Shown in pieces: positions 29,229-38,980 of a stretch of DNA of 64,000 bases. The stretch covers positions 1,426,001-1,490,000 of the forward strand of contig CP087563.1 of NCBI GenBank assembly GCA_020974905.1. The letters run 5' to 3'. A model generated the notes under the pieces. It did not search any database. It was not told where the DNA came from and saw only the letters and a list, made by a program, of their open reading frames with translations. The number at the start of each line of letters is the position of its first letter. Within the stretch, counting starts at the first letter, position 1. This stretch comes from Planctomycetes bacterium syqfu (GTDB lineage: Bacteria; Planctomycetota; Phycisphaerae; Phycisphaerales; Phycisphaeraceae). A program made the position numbers and the translations under genes.

Positions 29229-31211
29229 ATGATGTTTTTTGATCTTCAATCTGTCCGTTCTCGTGGCCGATCTGAACCGACCGGTCATGCCGTGGTGTTG
29301 ACGTTACTGATTCTGTTAATCACGGCAGCCGTTGCTTTCGGTGTCCTGAGCATCGGTCGTCATGCGCGCGTCAAGGAGATGACCCACTTCAGCGCCCAGG
29401 CCGGTGCCGAGTCCGGCGCCAGTTGGATTGCACGAACGCTCAATACCGTATCGATGAACAACAATGCCATGGCAGAGTTGATTGTCAAAGCCGGTATTGT
29501 CGAAGGTCTGCCCACGGCCATGGACATGTATCTCAATGATCTCAAGGCCACGCAGTCGCTACTGAAGGAAATTGACATCAAGGATCTGCCACGTGATTGG
29601 CAACCCATCGATGACAACAATCCCATTGCCAAAGGCTATGAACTTCTCAAACGTCATAACAGTCATGAATTGAACATCACACTCAACACCCAGAAATACT
29701 ACTCCAAACAACTTTCAGAAAATGATCTGGCAGCCATCACGCATGTCACCCCGCATGGCAATTCACCCCAGCCCGGTGCCATCTGGCAGGCAATCTACGC
29801 ATTGGACGAAATCAATCAGGCCCAACTTGAAAACCTCGAAGTGCAGACGCAACTGGCCGTACTCCGTGGCAGTGTTCTGGACACTACTGCACGTCAGACC
29901 GAGGCCTCCGCACTGCTGATCCCAACGGATACGCCCACCGTTCCCTGGCAGCGTGGGACTTTCGATGACTTTGAGCCCATCATTGCCAAGGACCATCAAT
30001 ACACGGTGGCCATGGGGTATTACGATTATGCCTCGAATCCCAACATCTCCGACCTGCGTGAATTGACCTTTGAGCAGCCGGAGAAAATCAAGACCTACAA
30101 AAATCGTGCAGGCAAATGCCTGGTGTCGCGAATCCGCGCCAGCCAGCCGACCTCCAACAGGCATCGTTCCCATGCCAATCGCGAGCAAATGCCCGAGTCC
30201 GTCAAGTTCACCATGCCTGCGATCAAGGATCTGGCAATCCTTGATACCGTTGGACCATTACTTCATCGCCTGACCAACAAACGCCTGGTCAATCATCTGT
30301 ATGCGATCAATGCCCATTACCTGGCGAATCTCTGGCCTGATGAAAAAGCCCCTGCCAAGCCGGTTTACGATACGCAATGGGTGACGGATCTGGACAAGAT
30401 TTATCAGATCATGGACAAGCAACCCCAGCGAATCCGTGAAATTGCTTTTGTCACCGTTCAGGCCAAGAGTGCTCTGCCCCCCACAGACCCCAAGTATCGC
30501 AATGACAAGAACTGGGCCATGATCAACGAATCCAACGAATCACCGTTGCAGGTCGAATACTTCAAGTACGACAAACGACTGGACCCACGTACGTGGAAGA
30601 CGCTTGGCATGGAGGAATTGCATCCGCGCATGTGGCGTGAAGTCTGGACGCAACAGATTTACGCGGACCGCACGATCAACGTCAAACCTTTGCCAGCACA
30701 GCCCAAGAACAAGTATCCACGGCAGCCGATTTATCGCGTTGATGATTATCTGTTGGTTGGGATCAATATTGGTCGGGAAATCAAGCTCGAATCACCCTAC
30801 AACTTCCCATCGGATGACACCAAGCCCGCACCGATTCTGTATATCCAGAATCAAGAACATCAACCCCCAACCGATGAAGTTCGCCGGAGTGTGGTTGCTC
30901 AAAATCATGTACGTTCATTGCCCTGGTCCAATCCCACATCTCCGACGGAGTCCGCTTCGCCGATGCTTTCGCCGTACGACGTTTCGGTGAATAACTCGGG
31001 CAACTTCAGCTTATGGTTCCAGGGCTGGATGGGGCGGGCGGTCAGTAATGATTCACCGAATCTGGCCAACGCCAAACCAACCAGCGCCCTTGAACCGTTA
31101 ATCAGCAGCAAGCTTTACGATTCGGTTCTGACGGAACTCAAAGCACGTGTGTCTCAGGAAGCGTCTGAACAAGCAGACGACCAACCCCAAGAGGAAACCG
31201 AGGTGCCTTGA
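29229..31211 (+). CDS. TadG-like pilus assembly protein, second copy
   Basis: A 660-residue paralog of the preceding gene. It starts with a membrane helix (about residues 19-40: HAVVLTLLILLITAAVAFGV), then SAQAGAESGASWIARTLNTV and SMNNNAM, the shared signature. The remainder is likely outside the cytoplasm. It follows the first TadG-like gene after about 100 bases with a TTAAAAT box (a possible internal promoter) at about 29145. Its stop shares one base with the next start (TGATG). Function beyond membership of the pilus complex is unknown. Confidence 0.72.
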   Translation: MMFFDLQSVRSRGRSEPTGHAVVLTLLILLITAAVAFGVLSIGRHARVKEMTHFSAQAGAESGASWIARTLNTVSMNNNAMAELIVKAGIVEGLPTAMDMYLNDLKATQSLLKEIDIKDLPRDWQPIDDNNPIAKGYELLKRHNSHELNITLNTQKYYSKQLSENDLAAITHVTPHGNSPQPGAIWQAIYALDEINQAQLENLEVQTQLAVLRGSVLDTTARQTEASALLIPTDTPTVPWQRGTFDDFEPIIAKDHQYTVAMGYYDYASNPNISDLRELTFEQPEKIKTYKNRAGKCLVSRIRASQPTSNRHRSHANREQMPESVKFTMPAIKDLAILDTVGPLLHRLTNKRLVNHLYAINAHYLANLWPDEKAPAKPVYDTQWVTDLDKIYQIMDKQPQRIREIAFVTVQAKSALPPTDPKYRNDKNWAMINESNESPLQVEYFKYDKRLDPRTWKTLGMEELHPRMWREVWTQQIYADRTINVKPLPAQPKNKYPRQPIYRVDDYLLVGINIGREIKLESPYNFPSDDTKPAPILYIQNQEHQPPTDEVRRSVVAQNHVRSLPWSNPTSPTESASPMLSPYDVSVNNSGNFSLWFQGWMGRAVSNDSPNLANAKPTSALEPLISSKLYDSVLTELKARVSQEASEQADDQPQEETEVP

Positions 31212-32161
31212 TGAAACGCAACTGCACCGTATCGACATGCCGTGCCACGGCGATGATTGAAATGGTTCTGGCTTTGCCAATCATTTTCATCACGTTAAGT
31301 CTCCTGTTTTTTGCAGGTCGCGGTGTCGTTCGCGTGCAGCATGCCCTGGTCATGGATCGTCATGATGCCTGGATCAAGGCTGCCCATCTGGTCACCGACA
31401 CGCCGGACAACATTCACGTGATGCTCCGTTCCTACCGCCAGTCCACAGCCACGCTTCCCGTCGGCCCGTCTCATGCCAATGACCAGCTTGACGAATCCTT
31501 CCTGGGCAATCGCGGTTGGGTAGAGAATCTGGAACGCAGCTACGTCGACAACACGGACCTAGCCTATGAGACATTCATCAATGACGCGGCCATGTCCGAC
31601 TCTGCACTGCGAACCTTCCAGGCGATGACCAATATCCCGCACACGCAGCAGTCCTCGTTCCGCATTGAGTTTGAGGAAGACACCACCCAAAAGTGGCGCG
31701 AACTGGCTGGGGAAATCGAACATGGTCATCGTCGCGATGACACAACATGGAACTTCACCCGCGGTTACTCGCAGTTTCGCGTCGGGCTCGAAGACTTCGT
31801 CCTCATGGAGTCTGCCGACCAACCTTGGGGGAGCACCCCGCGTCTGCTGCACATCGCAGACACCGTGGGCAATGAGTACTACGTGCGTGTTGCGGACCTG
31901 GTCACCATCGAACCGGGTTACCGTTATGACATGTGGCAACCCCATCGGGGCATGCTCCTTGATCCGACGCGCGGGACCACTGCGGTGGACCTGGAAGAAC
32001 TCTACAACCGACTTAACAGTCTTTCGGGCAACGGTCTTGCCAACGCCATCAATGGTGTTTATCGCGGCCATGCCCCGTATCACTATGCGGGTCCGACGCC
32101 CTACTGGTTCGGCCCGGACATTGCTCATCGCAGTTATGGCAACGCTTGGAGATCGTATTGA
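31211..32161 (+). CDS. TadE-like pilus assembly protein, second copy
   Basis: A 316-residue protein with the TadE-type start RATAMIEMVLALPIIFITLS: Glu five residues into a hydrophobic helix, following a polar N-terminus. The ATG at 31211 overlaps the upstream stop by one base. The body is soluble-looking and presumably extracytoplasmic. With the TadG-like proteins upstream it forms a pseudopilin set. Its C-terminal end overlaps the next gene's start by 4 bases. Confidence 0.75.
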   Translation: MKRNCTVSTCRATAMIEMVLALPIIFITLSLLFFAGRGVVRVQHALVMDRHDAWIKAAHLVTDTPDNIHVMLRSYRQSTATLPVGPSHANDQLDESFLGNRGWVENLERSYVDNTDLAYETFINDAAMSDSALRTFQAMTNIPHTQQSSFRIEFEEDTTQKWRELAGEIEHGHRRDDTTWNFTRGYSQFRVGLEDFVLMESADQPWGSTPRLLHIADTVGNEYYVRVADLVTIEPGYRYDMWQPHRGMLLDPTRGTTAVDLEELYNRLNSLSGNGLANAINGVYRGHAPYHYAGPTPYWFGPDIAHRSYGNAWRSY

Positions 32162-32844
32162 AACCACCACCACCGACAACACATGATCCGCTGAATCTCC
32201 AGAAGGAAGAAAAGCAGGTTGCCCATCGCGCAGCCATGATCCCCATGATTCTGGGGTTGCTGGCGATCGGCGCGTTTGCGGTCTACACCGTCTGGGATGA
32301 TGTCCAGCCGCGACGTGTCCGCAAAGTCACCACCGGCCAGATGCAGATGCTCGGGACCATGAGCATGGGCAGCGAGATGGAAGATGCTGGCGGACGGACC
32401 GAAGACATGATGACTGCCATGATGCCCACCGTCGAAGCAAGCAATCTCATGCTTGTTCGCAGTTCGGATCAGGTACTGCTCAGTGAACCGGCCAATTTAC
32501 CACAACCGGCTAACGGAAAGCGCATCAGCGGTTTTGCCCGTCTGGACGGACATGTCGCAGAACAATATGCCATCTGGGAAATCACTGGCCAGACCGCCGA
32601 ACAGGTCCAGCAAAGCTATGCCGATGCCGCCATCAGCATGGGGTTTTCCAAGCTCAATGCCAAAGCACAAAGTCAGACCAACGCCACCAACACGGTGTAT
32701 GTCCGCAGCCCGCAGTTGCCCGACGAAACCCATCTGACCCCACCCGGTGAGCAGGTTCTCGTCGTGCGCACCCGTGCGTTGGCTGACAAGCAAATCAAGC
32801 TGCTGCTTTGGTATCGCTACCCCATCAGTCAGAATATGCCCTAA
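32158..32844 (+). CDS. Membrane-anchored protein of unknown function in the tad locus
   Basis: About 228 residues with a polar N-terminus, one membrane helix (about residues 27-45: IPMILGLLAIGAFAVYTVW), a methionine-rich stretch (about 60-90: QMQMLGTMSMGSEMED), and a C-terminal domain with mixed alpha and beta structure. I do not recognise it. The likely start is a TTG at 32158 that overlaps the upstream TGA (TTGA), with GGAG 6 bases before. It lies just before cpaB and is probably part of the machine. Confidence 0.6.
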   Translation: MKPPPPTTHDPLNLQKEEKQVAHRAAMIPMILGLLAIGAFAVYTVWDDVQPRRVRKVTTGQMQMLGTMSMGSEMEDAGGRTEDMMTAMMPTVEASNLMLVRSSDQVLLSEPANLPQPANGKRISGFARLDGHVAEQYAIWEITGQTAEQVQQSYADAAISMGFSKLNAKAQSQTNATNTVYVRSPQLPDETHLTPPGEQVLVVRTRALADKQIKLLLWYRYPISQNMP

Positions 32845-32926
32845 GGCAAATCGACTGTCGTCATCCATTGACAGGATCAGCCCAAAACAGATCTGACAAT
32901 CACGGTCCAATCAGAGAGAGAATTTC

Positions 32927-33742
32927 ATGGCAGAACAGGTTTCCCCCGGCGCCCAATCGCCCCGCCAACAGGAAAACACCAAACTCGTCATCGCTGCTGT
33001 GATCATGGCAGCCCTGGCGGTGATTCTCACCAATATCTATATCAATCAGATCAAAAAGCAGAACGAGTTGGAGAGCTTTAAGGTCTATGTCCTGAAAATC
33101 TCCATGTCGCCTGGTGATCGTTTGCGTTCGCGTGATGTCGAAGAAATCAGTGTCCCCGATACACAGAAGTTCCGAACGACTTTCGATCAGATGGGCAGCC
33201 TGGATACCACGGGCCTTAAAACCCGCATTGATCTCAAAGAACCTTTGCAACGCCCTGCCAACGCAGGTGAAATTCTGCTGTACCGCCACTTCACGTCACC
33301 TGACGGAGGAGTCATCGACCAGAAAATCACCCCCGGCAAGCGTCTGAAAGTGTTGTCCATCAACTCCAAAACGGTGCCCGGGGCTTTGCGTGTGGGGATG
33401 TTCGTGGACCTTGAAGCCGCCTTTAACACGCAATTTGGCGTGCAGGTTTTGCCGGTGATGGAACGTGTGAGAGTCGTGGCTCTGGGGACCGCGACAAGCT
33501 ACGAAGCGGCGACAAGCCGTGTGAGTGCTTCGCGTTTTTCAAGCCTCACCATCGAAGTCACCCCCGAACAGGCTACGCAGATGAACCTCATCGAACGTGT
33601 CATGATTGGCGACTTTGATCTGACGGTCCGCAATCCAAGCGATACCGCATACACGAAAATTCCCTCCGGCGGGATCAATCCGGCGGTGGTCGATCTGGTC
33701 GAACGCCGCCGTCCTGCATTGGGTGCCACTCAAGACAATTGA
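32927..33742 (+). CDS. cpaB: CpaB/RcpC-type pilus assembly protein (SAF domain)
   Basis: A 271-residue periplasmic protein anchored by one N-terminal helix (LVIAAVIMAALAVILTNIY). It has a SAF-type fold with ISMSPGDRLRSRDVEEI and RVGMFVDLEA segments typical of CpaB/RcpC, which acts with the secretin. GAGAGAG lies 6 bases before the ATG. No secretin gene (CpaC/RcpA) is present in the window, which is odd because CpaB usually sits beside it. The secretin is presumably elsewhere. Confidence 0.85.
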   Translation: MAEQVSPGAQSPRQQENTKLVIAAVIMAALAVILTNIYINQIKKQNELESFKVYVLKISMSPGDRLRSRDVEEISVPDTQKFRTTFDQMGSLDTTGLKTRIDLKEPLQRPANAGEILLYRHFTSPDGGVIDQKITPGKRLKVLSINSKTVPGALRVGMFVDLEAAFNTQFGVQVLPVMERVRVVALGTATSYEAATSRVSASRFSSLTIEVTPEQATQMNLIERVMIGDFDLTVRNPSDTAYTKIPSGGINPAVVDLVERRRPALGATQDN

Positions 33743-33766
33743 TGATTCGTAACGGAAAGTTTGTGC

Positions 33767-35638
33767 ATGGAACTCTGGCTTTTTGATCACAGTCTCAATG
33801 AACAATCCACAGTTAAAGTGGATGGCGATACCGTTCTGGTCGGGCGGGATGATGACTGTCATATCAAGCTCTCCAGCACGTTCGTTGCCCGTCGTCATCT
33901 GAAGCTTCAACAAAGAGGCAACCAGTTCTTTGTCGAGAACCTCAGCCGTGCAATGACGCGCGTCGCTGGGCGTGATGTTGCTAACGGTCAGTCTGTCAAG
34001 ATTGATTTCGGCGACGAAATTCAGATCGGCCAATTCTCGCTGGCCATGCTGCGACCCGGCGAGAAAGACGATCTCACGGCCACCAAGCAGCAGCAACAAC
34101 AGAAAAACCAACGCAAACTCATGGAGTTTGAGCAGGTGGTTCACGGGCAATTGCTTGACCGCATGAACCTGCGTGCCACCGCGGACCTTAAAAAAACCGA
34201 CGAATCCTACGTCAAGCAGATGATGTGGCATCTGCGGAGTATTCTCGATGACTGCATCACGGACATGGATAAAGACGTGGTCAATCACACTGTCTTCAGC
34301 TATGTCCATCGCATGATCCTGGCAGAAGTCGTTCGTCAATGTCAGGGCAAAGTGCAGACGGATTACAAGTTCATCGACCTGCCTGATGCCGACCCGTCCT
34401 TTGACCAGGCGATCTCGCAAACCGTGCAGGACTTGGTGGACACCATGCCCCTGCTGTTTGATCCGACGTGTGTGGCTGAGGACGTCGCCATTGCTGAGGA
34501 AGTTTTCGAAGAACAGTTCGATGACCTGCTCAAGCAAATCCCGCGTGACCTGCAGCATTACATTGTCCATCGCATCGTCAGCAAAGACCTCGTGGACATC
34601 ATGCTCGGTCTGGGGCCATTGCAGGACTTGCTGGAGATGGCCAACGTCACCGAAATCATGGTGGTGGGTAAAGACCGCATCTACGTCGAAAAGAACGGCA
34701 TTATCCAGCGCACCACGCGCAGCTTCTTCTCCGACGAAATTCTCATGTCGGTCATTGAACGCATTCTGACGCCTATCGGTCGTCGCGTGGATCACTCCAA
34801 CCCGATGGTCGATGCCCGACTTGCTGACGGCAGTCGTGTGAACGTGGTCATCCCCCCGCTGTCACTGGCTGGGCCGACGTTGACCATTCGTAAATTCAGT
34901 TGGATTCCATTTACCATTGATGACCTTGTCGACCGTGGCTCATTAAGCAGTAACTCCGCCAACTTTTTGCAGGGCTGTATTCTCGGTCGACTCAACGTCG
35001 TGATCTCCGGCGGTACGGGTTCGGGTAAAACAACATTGCTTAACGTACTTTCGTCTTTTGCCCGTCAGAATGAGCGTATTCTCACCATTGAAGAGTCCGC
35101 CGAATTGCAGTTGCCTCAACCACATGTCGTCCCACTCGAAGCACGTCCAGCCAACGTGGAAGGACGCGGTGCATACACGATTCGCGACCTGCTGCGAAAT
35201 GCTTTGCGTATGCGTCCGGACCGCATCATCGTCGGTGAAGTCCGTGGTCCTGAAGCCCTGGACATGTTGCAGGCCATGAACACCGGCCATGATGGTTCGC
35301 TGTCCACGCTCCACGCCAATACACCAATCGATGCCATGAAACGCCTGGAAACCCTGGTGCTCATGGCAGTGGACATGCCCGTCCGTGCTATCCGTGAACA
35401 GATTGTTTCTGCGGTTGATCTGGTGGTCCAGGTCACGCGATTTTCATCCGGCCATCGTCGCGTCACTGCCATCAGCGAGGTGATGGGCCTGGACCTTGAA
35501 ACCAACGAAGTCCTGCTGGAAGACATTTATACACTTAATGATTCGGATCAACCGTCGCTGCGACATACCGGCTATATCCCGACATTCGCTCAGCGATTGA
35601 TTCAGAAGAAGTTCTTGACGATTGACACGTTTTTGTGA
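33767..35638 (+). CDS. FHA-CpaF fusion, second pilus assembly ATPase
   Basis: A 623-residue protein: N-terminal FHA-like domain (about residues 1-100), a Gln-rich linker, then a complete CpaF/TadA ATPase with Walker [13 protein letters not shown], Walker [19 protein letters not shown] and the [13 protein letters not shown] box. The FHA core is degenerate. Its GR is kept ([13 protein letters not shown]), but the usual S-R-x-H reads A-R-R-H (VARRHLKL), and the usual N-G-T reads S-R-A-M-T. It may therefore have lost phosphothreonine binding. The ATG at 33767 has GGAAAG 7 bases upstream. TadB and TadC follow. Confidence 0.92.
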   Translation: MELWLFDHSLNEQSTVKVDGDTVLVGRDDDCHIKLSSTFVARRHLKLQQRGNQFFVENLSRAMTRVAGRDVANGQSVKIDFGDEIQIGQFSLAMLRPGEKDDLTATKQQQQQKNQRKLMEFEQVVHGQLLDRMNLRATADLKKTDESYVKQMMWHLRSILDDCITDMDKDVVNHTVFSYVHRMILAEVVRQCQGKVQTDYKFIDLPDADPSFDQAISQTVQDLVDTMPLLFDPTCVAEDVAIAEEVFEEQFDDLLKQIPRDLQHYIVHRIVSKDLVDIMLGLGPLQDLLEMANVTEIMVVGKDRIYVEKNGIIQRTTRSFFSDEILMSVIERILTPIGRRVDHSNPMVDARLADGSRVNVVIPPLSLAGPTLTIRKFSWIPFTIDDLVDRGSLSSNSANFLQGCILGRLNVVISGGTGSGKTTLLNVLSSFARQNERILTIEESAELQLPQPHVVPLEARPANVEGRGAYTIRDLLRNALRMRPDRIIVGEVRGPEALDMLQAMNTGHDGSLSTLHANTPIDAMKRLETLVLMAVDMPVRAIREQIVSAVDLVVQVTRFSSGHRRVTAISEVMGLDLETNEVLLEDIYTLNDSDQPSLRHTGYIPTFAQRLIQKKFLTIDTFL

Positions 35639-35644
35639 GAAAGA

Positions 35645-35830
35645 GAAGGGAGTCGTGAATAGGGAATAGGAAGCAGGAAAAGACATCAAACTTTTGGCGT
35701 CACTCCCGTGCAGGCGGGGGGCCAGTGATATTTGCAAACCAGTTCTGACCGCCACTGGATTCCCGCCTTCGCGGGAATGACTGAATTAACATGCCTTTTC
35801 CTACTCCCTAATCACAACTCCCTACTCCCT
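35645..35830. repeat. Composite repeat: heptad arms enclosing an 83-base element
   Basis: Outer arms at 35645-35680 and 35800-35830 of GGGAATA / CCTACTC-type units. The inner element at 35699-35781 is 83 bases long, with the ends GTCACTCCCG and GGGAATGAC. It fills the gap from the FHA-CpaF stop to the start of tadB. Confidence 0.75.
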
Positions 35831-35838
35831 GAAAAACC

Positions 35839-36690
35839 ATGCACGACAAACTCTGGCTCATCACGCTTTCCTCGCTCTGGGGTGTCGCCATCATGCTCGG
35901 CACCTTCTACGGTGTGCCATGGTTAAAGGATTGGCTTAAGCGTCGGGAAGAAGCCTACGACCGGACGCTTAATCAACACCTGCTTTTGGACATCAATCCC
36001 AAGATTGCGGTGATGTTCTCAATCATCCTGATTCTGCTTGGTGGTACGTTTGGTTTTGGTGCAACGGAAAATCTCGTCGGTATCGGCTTGGGTGCACTCA
36101 GCGGACTTTTGCTACCAACGTTATTGCTTAAATATCTCAACACTCAACGCAACGAAAAACTCGAAGCCCAACTCATTGACGGCATCACCGTTCTTGCCTC
36201 AGGCATGCGAGCCGGTTTGAACCTTGGCCAATCGTTTGAGTTACTGGTCAAGAACACGCAGGGCCCGATTCATCAGGAATTCGGCCAGATGATTCGCGAG
36301 TATCAGATGGGGCTGGACCTGACGCATGCGATGCACAACGCGGCCAACCGGATCAAACTCCAGAACTACCGCCTGCTGTTCTCGGCTTTGGAGATGCATC
36401 GTCAACGTGGCGGTGATACCGCCCAGTCATTGGATCGCATTGCAGACAGTGTCCGCGAGATTCAGCGTCTGGAAGGCAAGCTCGATGCGCTGACCTCCAA
36501 GGGGCGCAGCCAGGCGTGGATGATGGCGGTCATGCCCGTCGTGTTTTTGTTCATGATGCTGAGCATTGACAACGAAAGCACGATGTTGCTCTTCACCGAG
36601 CCGGTCGGCCGAATCCTCTTGCTTGTCGCAGCGGGTATGGTCGGCATGGCGTTCCTGTGGATCCGCAAGATCATGGCGGTGGATATTTAA
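35839..36690 (+). CDS. tadB: TadB-type inner-membrane platform protein (T2SSF family)
   Basis: A 283-residue polytopic protein of the GspF/PilC family that couples the ATPase to the pilus fibre. It has one hydrophobic helix near the N-terminus, a pair at about residues 53-95, the T2SSF domain centred on DGITVLASGMRAGLNLGQSF, and two C-terminal helices. The ATG at 35839 lies just after a repeat arm and has no obvious Shine-Dalgarno site. TadC follows. The two together make the platform. Confidence 0.85.
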   Translation: MHDKLWLITLSSLWGVAIMLGTFYGVPWLKDWLKRREEAYDRTLNQHLLLDINPKIAVMFSIILILLGGTFGFGATENLVGIGLGALSGLLLPTLLLKYLNTQRNEKLEAQLIDGITVLASGMRAGLNLGQSFELLVKNTQGPIHQEFGQMIREYQMGLDLTHAMHNAANRIKLQNYRLLFSALEMHRQRGGDTAQSLDRIADSVREIQRLEGKLDALTSKGRSQAWMMAVMPVVFLFMMLSIDNESTMLLFTEPVGRILLLVAAGMVGMAFLWIRKIMAVDI

Positions 36691-36691
36691 G

Positions 36692-36778
36692 TCAGTGAAT
36701 AGTGAATAGTGATTAGGGAATAGGGACTAGAACAAGCCATGAAACATCACACGTATCAGTCCTAATCACTACTCCCTG
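36692..36778. repeat. Inverted repeat with 7-base-period arms
   Basis: Arms at 36692-36730 (GTGAATA, GTGATTA, GGGAATA units) and 36758-36778 (CCTAATC, ACTACTC units), between the tadB stop and the tadC start. No 83-base element is inside. Confidence 0.65.
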
Positions 36779-36794
36779 TGAGTGAAACGAACAT

Positions 36795-37703
36795 ATGCAC
36801 GAACTTTTGATCCAACTTGGTGTAACTGGCTTTCTGGGAATGAGCATCTTCATGTTGGTGTTCTCAGCATTCCGCTATCGCCAGAATGATGTCGTGCCGA
36901 TCCATCGCCAGTTCACGCGTGCCATGGGCGCCAACACGCCCAAGACGCTTTTTGATCAGCCGATTTTAAAACCGTTTCTCGGTGCAGCAATCATCTGGGC
37001 GCAGCGTTTGCAGGTGTTATCTCTGCGTGATTATATCCGCCAGCATCTTGATGCATCGGGTAATCCCAACAACTACTCCGTCCAGGAGTACATTGCCATC
37101 TGCCTGTTGTGCAGCCTGTTTTCAGGCATCAGTGCGATTGTACTCAGCTTCCTGGTGTTGATGAGTTTAAACCCGATTGTTCTGGCTTTGTTGGCGATCC
37201 TTGGCTTTTTCGGACCGTTGTTCGCCCTTAAATCCGCGTCCGATGCACGGGTCCGTCGGATCAGTAAACAACTGCCCTATACGCTGGACCTCATTGGTTT
37301 GATGATGGGTTCAGGTTCGACGTTCAACGAAGCGGTAACCACGATCATCCGTGACCAACCCGATGATGACTTTAACCAGGAGTTGGCCTTGGTGCTTGCT
37401 GAGGTGGACCTGGGTTCCAGTCGCGGGACGGCATTGCGGAACATGGCGACCCGTATCCCGCTTGAGTCCTTACGCTCAATCATCGGAGCGATCAATCAAG
37501 CTGAATCACTGGGCACGCCCCTGTCAACGATCCTGCGAAACCAGGCGGACATGATGCGTATGCATCGTAGCGTCCGTGCTGAAAAACTCAGCGCCTCAGC
37601 CAGTCTCCGCCTGATGCTGCCCAATGTGTTGATTCTCGTTGCGGTGGTGATCTTCCTGTTTGGCCCGATGATCATCAAGTGGCAGCGCGGGGAATTGTTT
37701 TAG
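36795..37703 (+). CDS. tadC: TadC-type inner-membrane platform protein (T2SSF family)
   Basis: A 302-residue T2SSF protein. Membrane helices lie at the N-terminus, at about residues 95-140 as a pair, and at the C-terminus. The T2SSF core contains LPYTLDLIGLMMGSGSTFNE. It is the usual partner of TadB. The gene's TAG stop at 37701-37703 is immediately followed by another heptad-repeat arm. Confidence 0.85.
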   Translation: MHELLIQLGVTGFLGMSIFMLVFSAFRYRQNDVVPIHRQFTRAMGANTPKTLFDQPILKPFLGAAIIWAQRLQVLSLRDYIRQHLDASGNPNNYSVQEYIAICLLCSLFSGISAIVLSFLVLMSLNPIVLALLAILGFFGPLFALKSASDARVRRISKQLPYTLDLIGLMMGSGSTFNEAVTTIIRDQPDDDFNQELALVLAEVDLGSSRGTALRNMATRIPLESLRSIIGAINQAESLGTPLSTILRNQADMMRMHRSVRAEKLSASASLRLMLPNVLILVAVVIFLFGPMIIKWQRGELF

Positions 37704-37704
37704 G

Positions 37705-37801
37705 TCAGGGAGTAGTGAATAGGAAGTAGAGAGTCGTTGAAAACCAGTGTCAATTGAACTGAAATTTTACCACTCTATTCCCTAATCACTAATCACCAGT
37801 C
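37705..37801. repeat. Inverted repeat with 7-base-period arms
   Basis: Arms at 37705-37734 (GGGAGTA, GTGAATA, GGAAGTA units) and 37770-37801 (CCTAATC, ACTAATC units). It starts next to the tadC stop codon and ends about 55 bases before the next gene. Confidence 0.6.
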
Positions 37802-37856
37802 TCTTTTTGATGTATGATTGCATGCATCTCACACAGTTGACCATGGGAAGGGAATT

Positions 37857-38765
37857 GTGGCTTCACTTCAGATTTTACTGCTCTCTGGCCCCCGACAAGG
37901 CCAACGTCTGGAACTAACCGGCGAGGAGTTTCTCTTCGGACGTCAGCCTGATTGTGACATTCCCATCAGCGGTGATTTTGTCTCGCGTGAACATGGCATG
38001 ATCGCATTGGTCAATGATCAATGGGTCCTGCAAAATGCTTCGCCCAACGGCACACAGGTCAACCGCAAGAAAGTCGGTCGCAAGGGATTCAAGCTGTTAA
38101 CGCAGGACATTGTCCAGGTCGGTGGCGAAGATGTCTTTCAGATCATCATCCCCGAAGCCCCGGCTACTACAGGTGTTCTCATGGAGGAAGACGCACCCGA
38201 GGACTCAGCCAAACACGCCGCGTCCAAGCGTAGTAAAATCTGGATCGGCATCGGTGTCTACATGGTCTTCATGATGTTCCTTTTCATCTACCTTGGGACA
38301 CTGAGCAAAAGCGAAGAACAGATCATCGAAAAACCAAGCGAACTTACCCGTTCGACCATCGAAGCCATCATCCGTAAACCGGCAACAGTCACCGCCCCTG
38401 ACCCTCTGGCAGCAGCCGAGTTCCTCAGCCAGGCCGACGAACTTTACAACCGCCAGGACGCGACTTACTCGGGCACGTACCGCGTCTACCATGCCTACAA
38501 AATGGCCTTGGCGCACAGTCGCAAAAATTACTTTGAAGACAAGCACCAGTTGCGCTTTGAGCAGGTACAAAACCAACTCGTCGAAGAGGTCTCTCATCGA
38601 TACAACGAGGCATTTGAACGACTGCGAAGCCGGGAATACAAGGCTGCCGAACAACGCTTCCGCAAACTCAACGATTATTATCCCGACACCACCACCGAGA
38701 TTTTCAAGAACTGCGAGAAGCAGCGACGGTATATCCTGCTGATGATGAAGAAATACAAGCGGTAG
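37857..38765 (+). CDS. FHA-domain protein with membrane helix and TPR-like tail
   Basis: A 302-residue protein. The FHA domain spans about residues 1-100 and is canonical: GR in LFGRQPDCDI, S-R-E-H in FVSREHGM, N-G-T in SPNGTQVN, so phosphothreonine binding is expected. A single membrane helix lies at about residues 127-147. The C-terminal half is helical and TPR-like and should be outside the cytoplasm. A GTG at 37857 with GGGAAGGGA just upstream is the likely start, since the frame upstream of it is not conserved in character. Together with the kinase at 23899 it makes a writer-reader pair at the end of the locus. Confidence 0.88.
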   Translation: MASLQILLLSGPRQGQRLELTGEEFLFGRQPDCDIPISGDFVSREHGMIALVNDQWVLQNASPNGTQVNRKKVGRKGFKLLTQDIVQVGGEDVFQIIIPEAPATTGVLMEEDAPEDSAKHAASKRSKIWIGIGVYMVFMMFLFIYLGTLSKSEEQIIEKPSELTRSTIEAIIRKPATVTAPDPLAAAEFLSQADELYNRQDATYSGTYRVYHAYKMALAHSRKNYFEDKHQLRFEQVQNQLVEEVSHRYNEAFERLRSREYKAAEQRFRKLNDYYPDTTTEIFKNCEKQRRYILLMMKKYKR

Positions 38766-38980
38766 GTGATCTGAGAAAGTCTCAATGTCGTTTTACCACC
38801 AAGACGCCAGGGGGGCCAAGTTAAGCGAGATTGATACAGTCCACTAAGCCGCATCGCTTGCGATACGCGTCATGGTAATGTGCACGGGTCAAAATACCTT
38901 GAGAACAATTGTCCTCTTCGCGAGATCCTGCACACCGTCAATTCGTAATCCCTGTCCCGGTATCGTAAAATGTCGGGGCT

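Noticed and set aside
33539-34795. Minus-strand open frame of about 418 codons opposite cpaB and the FHA-CpaF gene
   Set aside because: Its sequence is explained as the antisense of two clear pilus genes; no family motif and no ribosome site.
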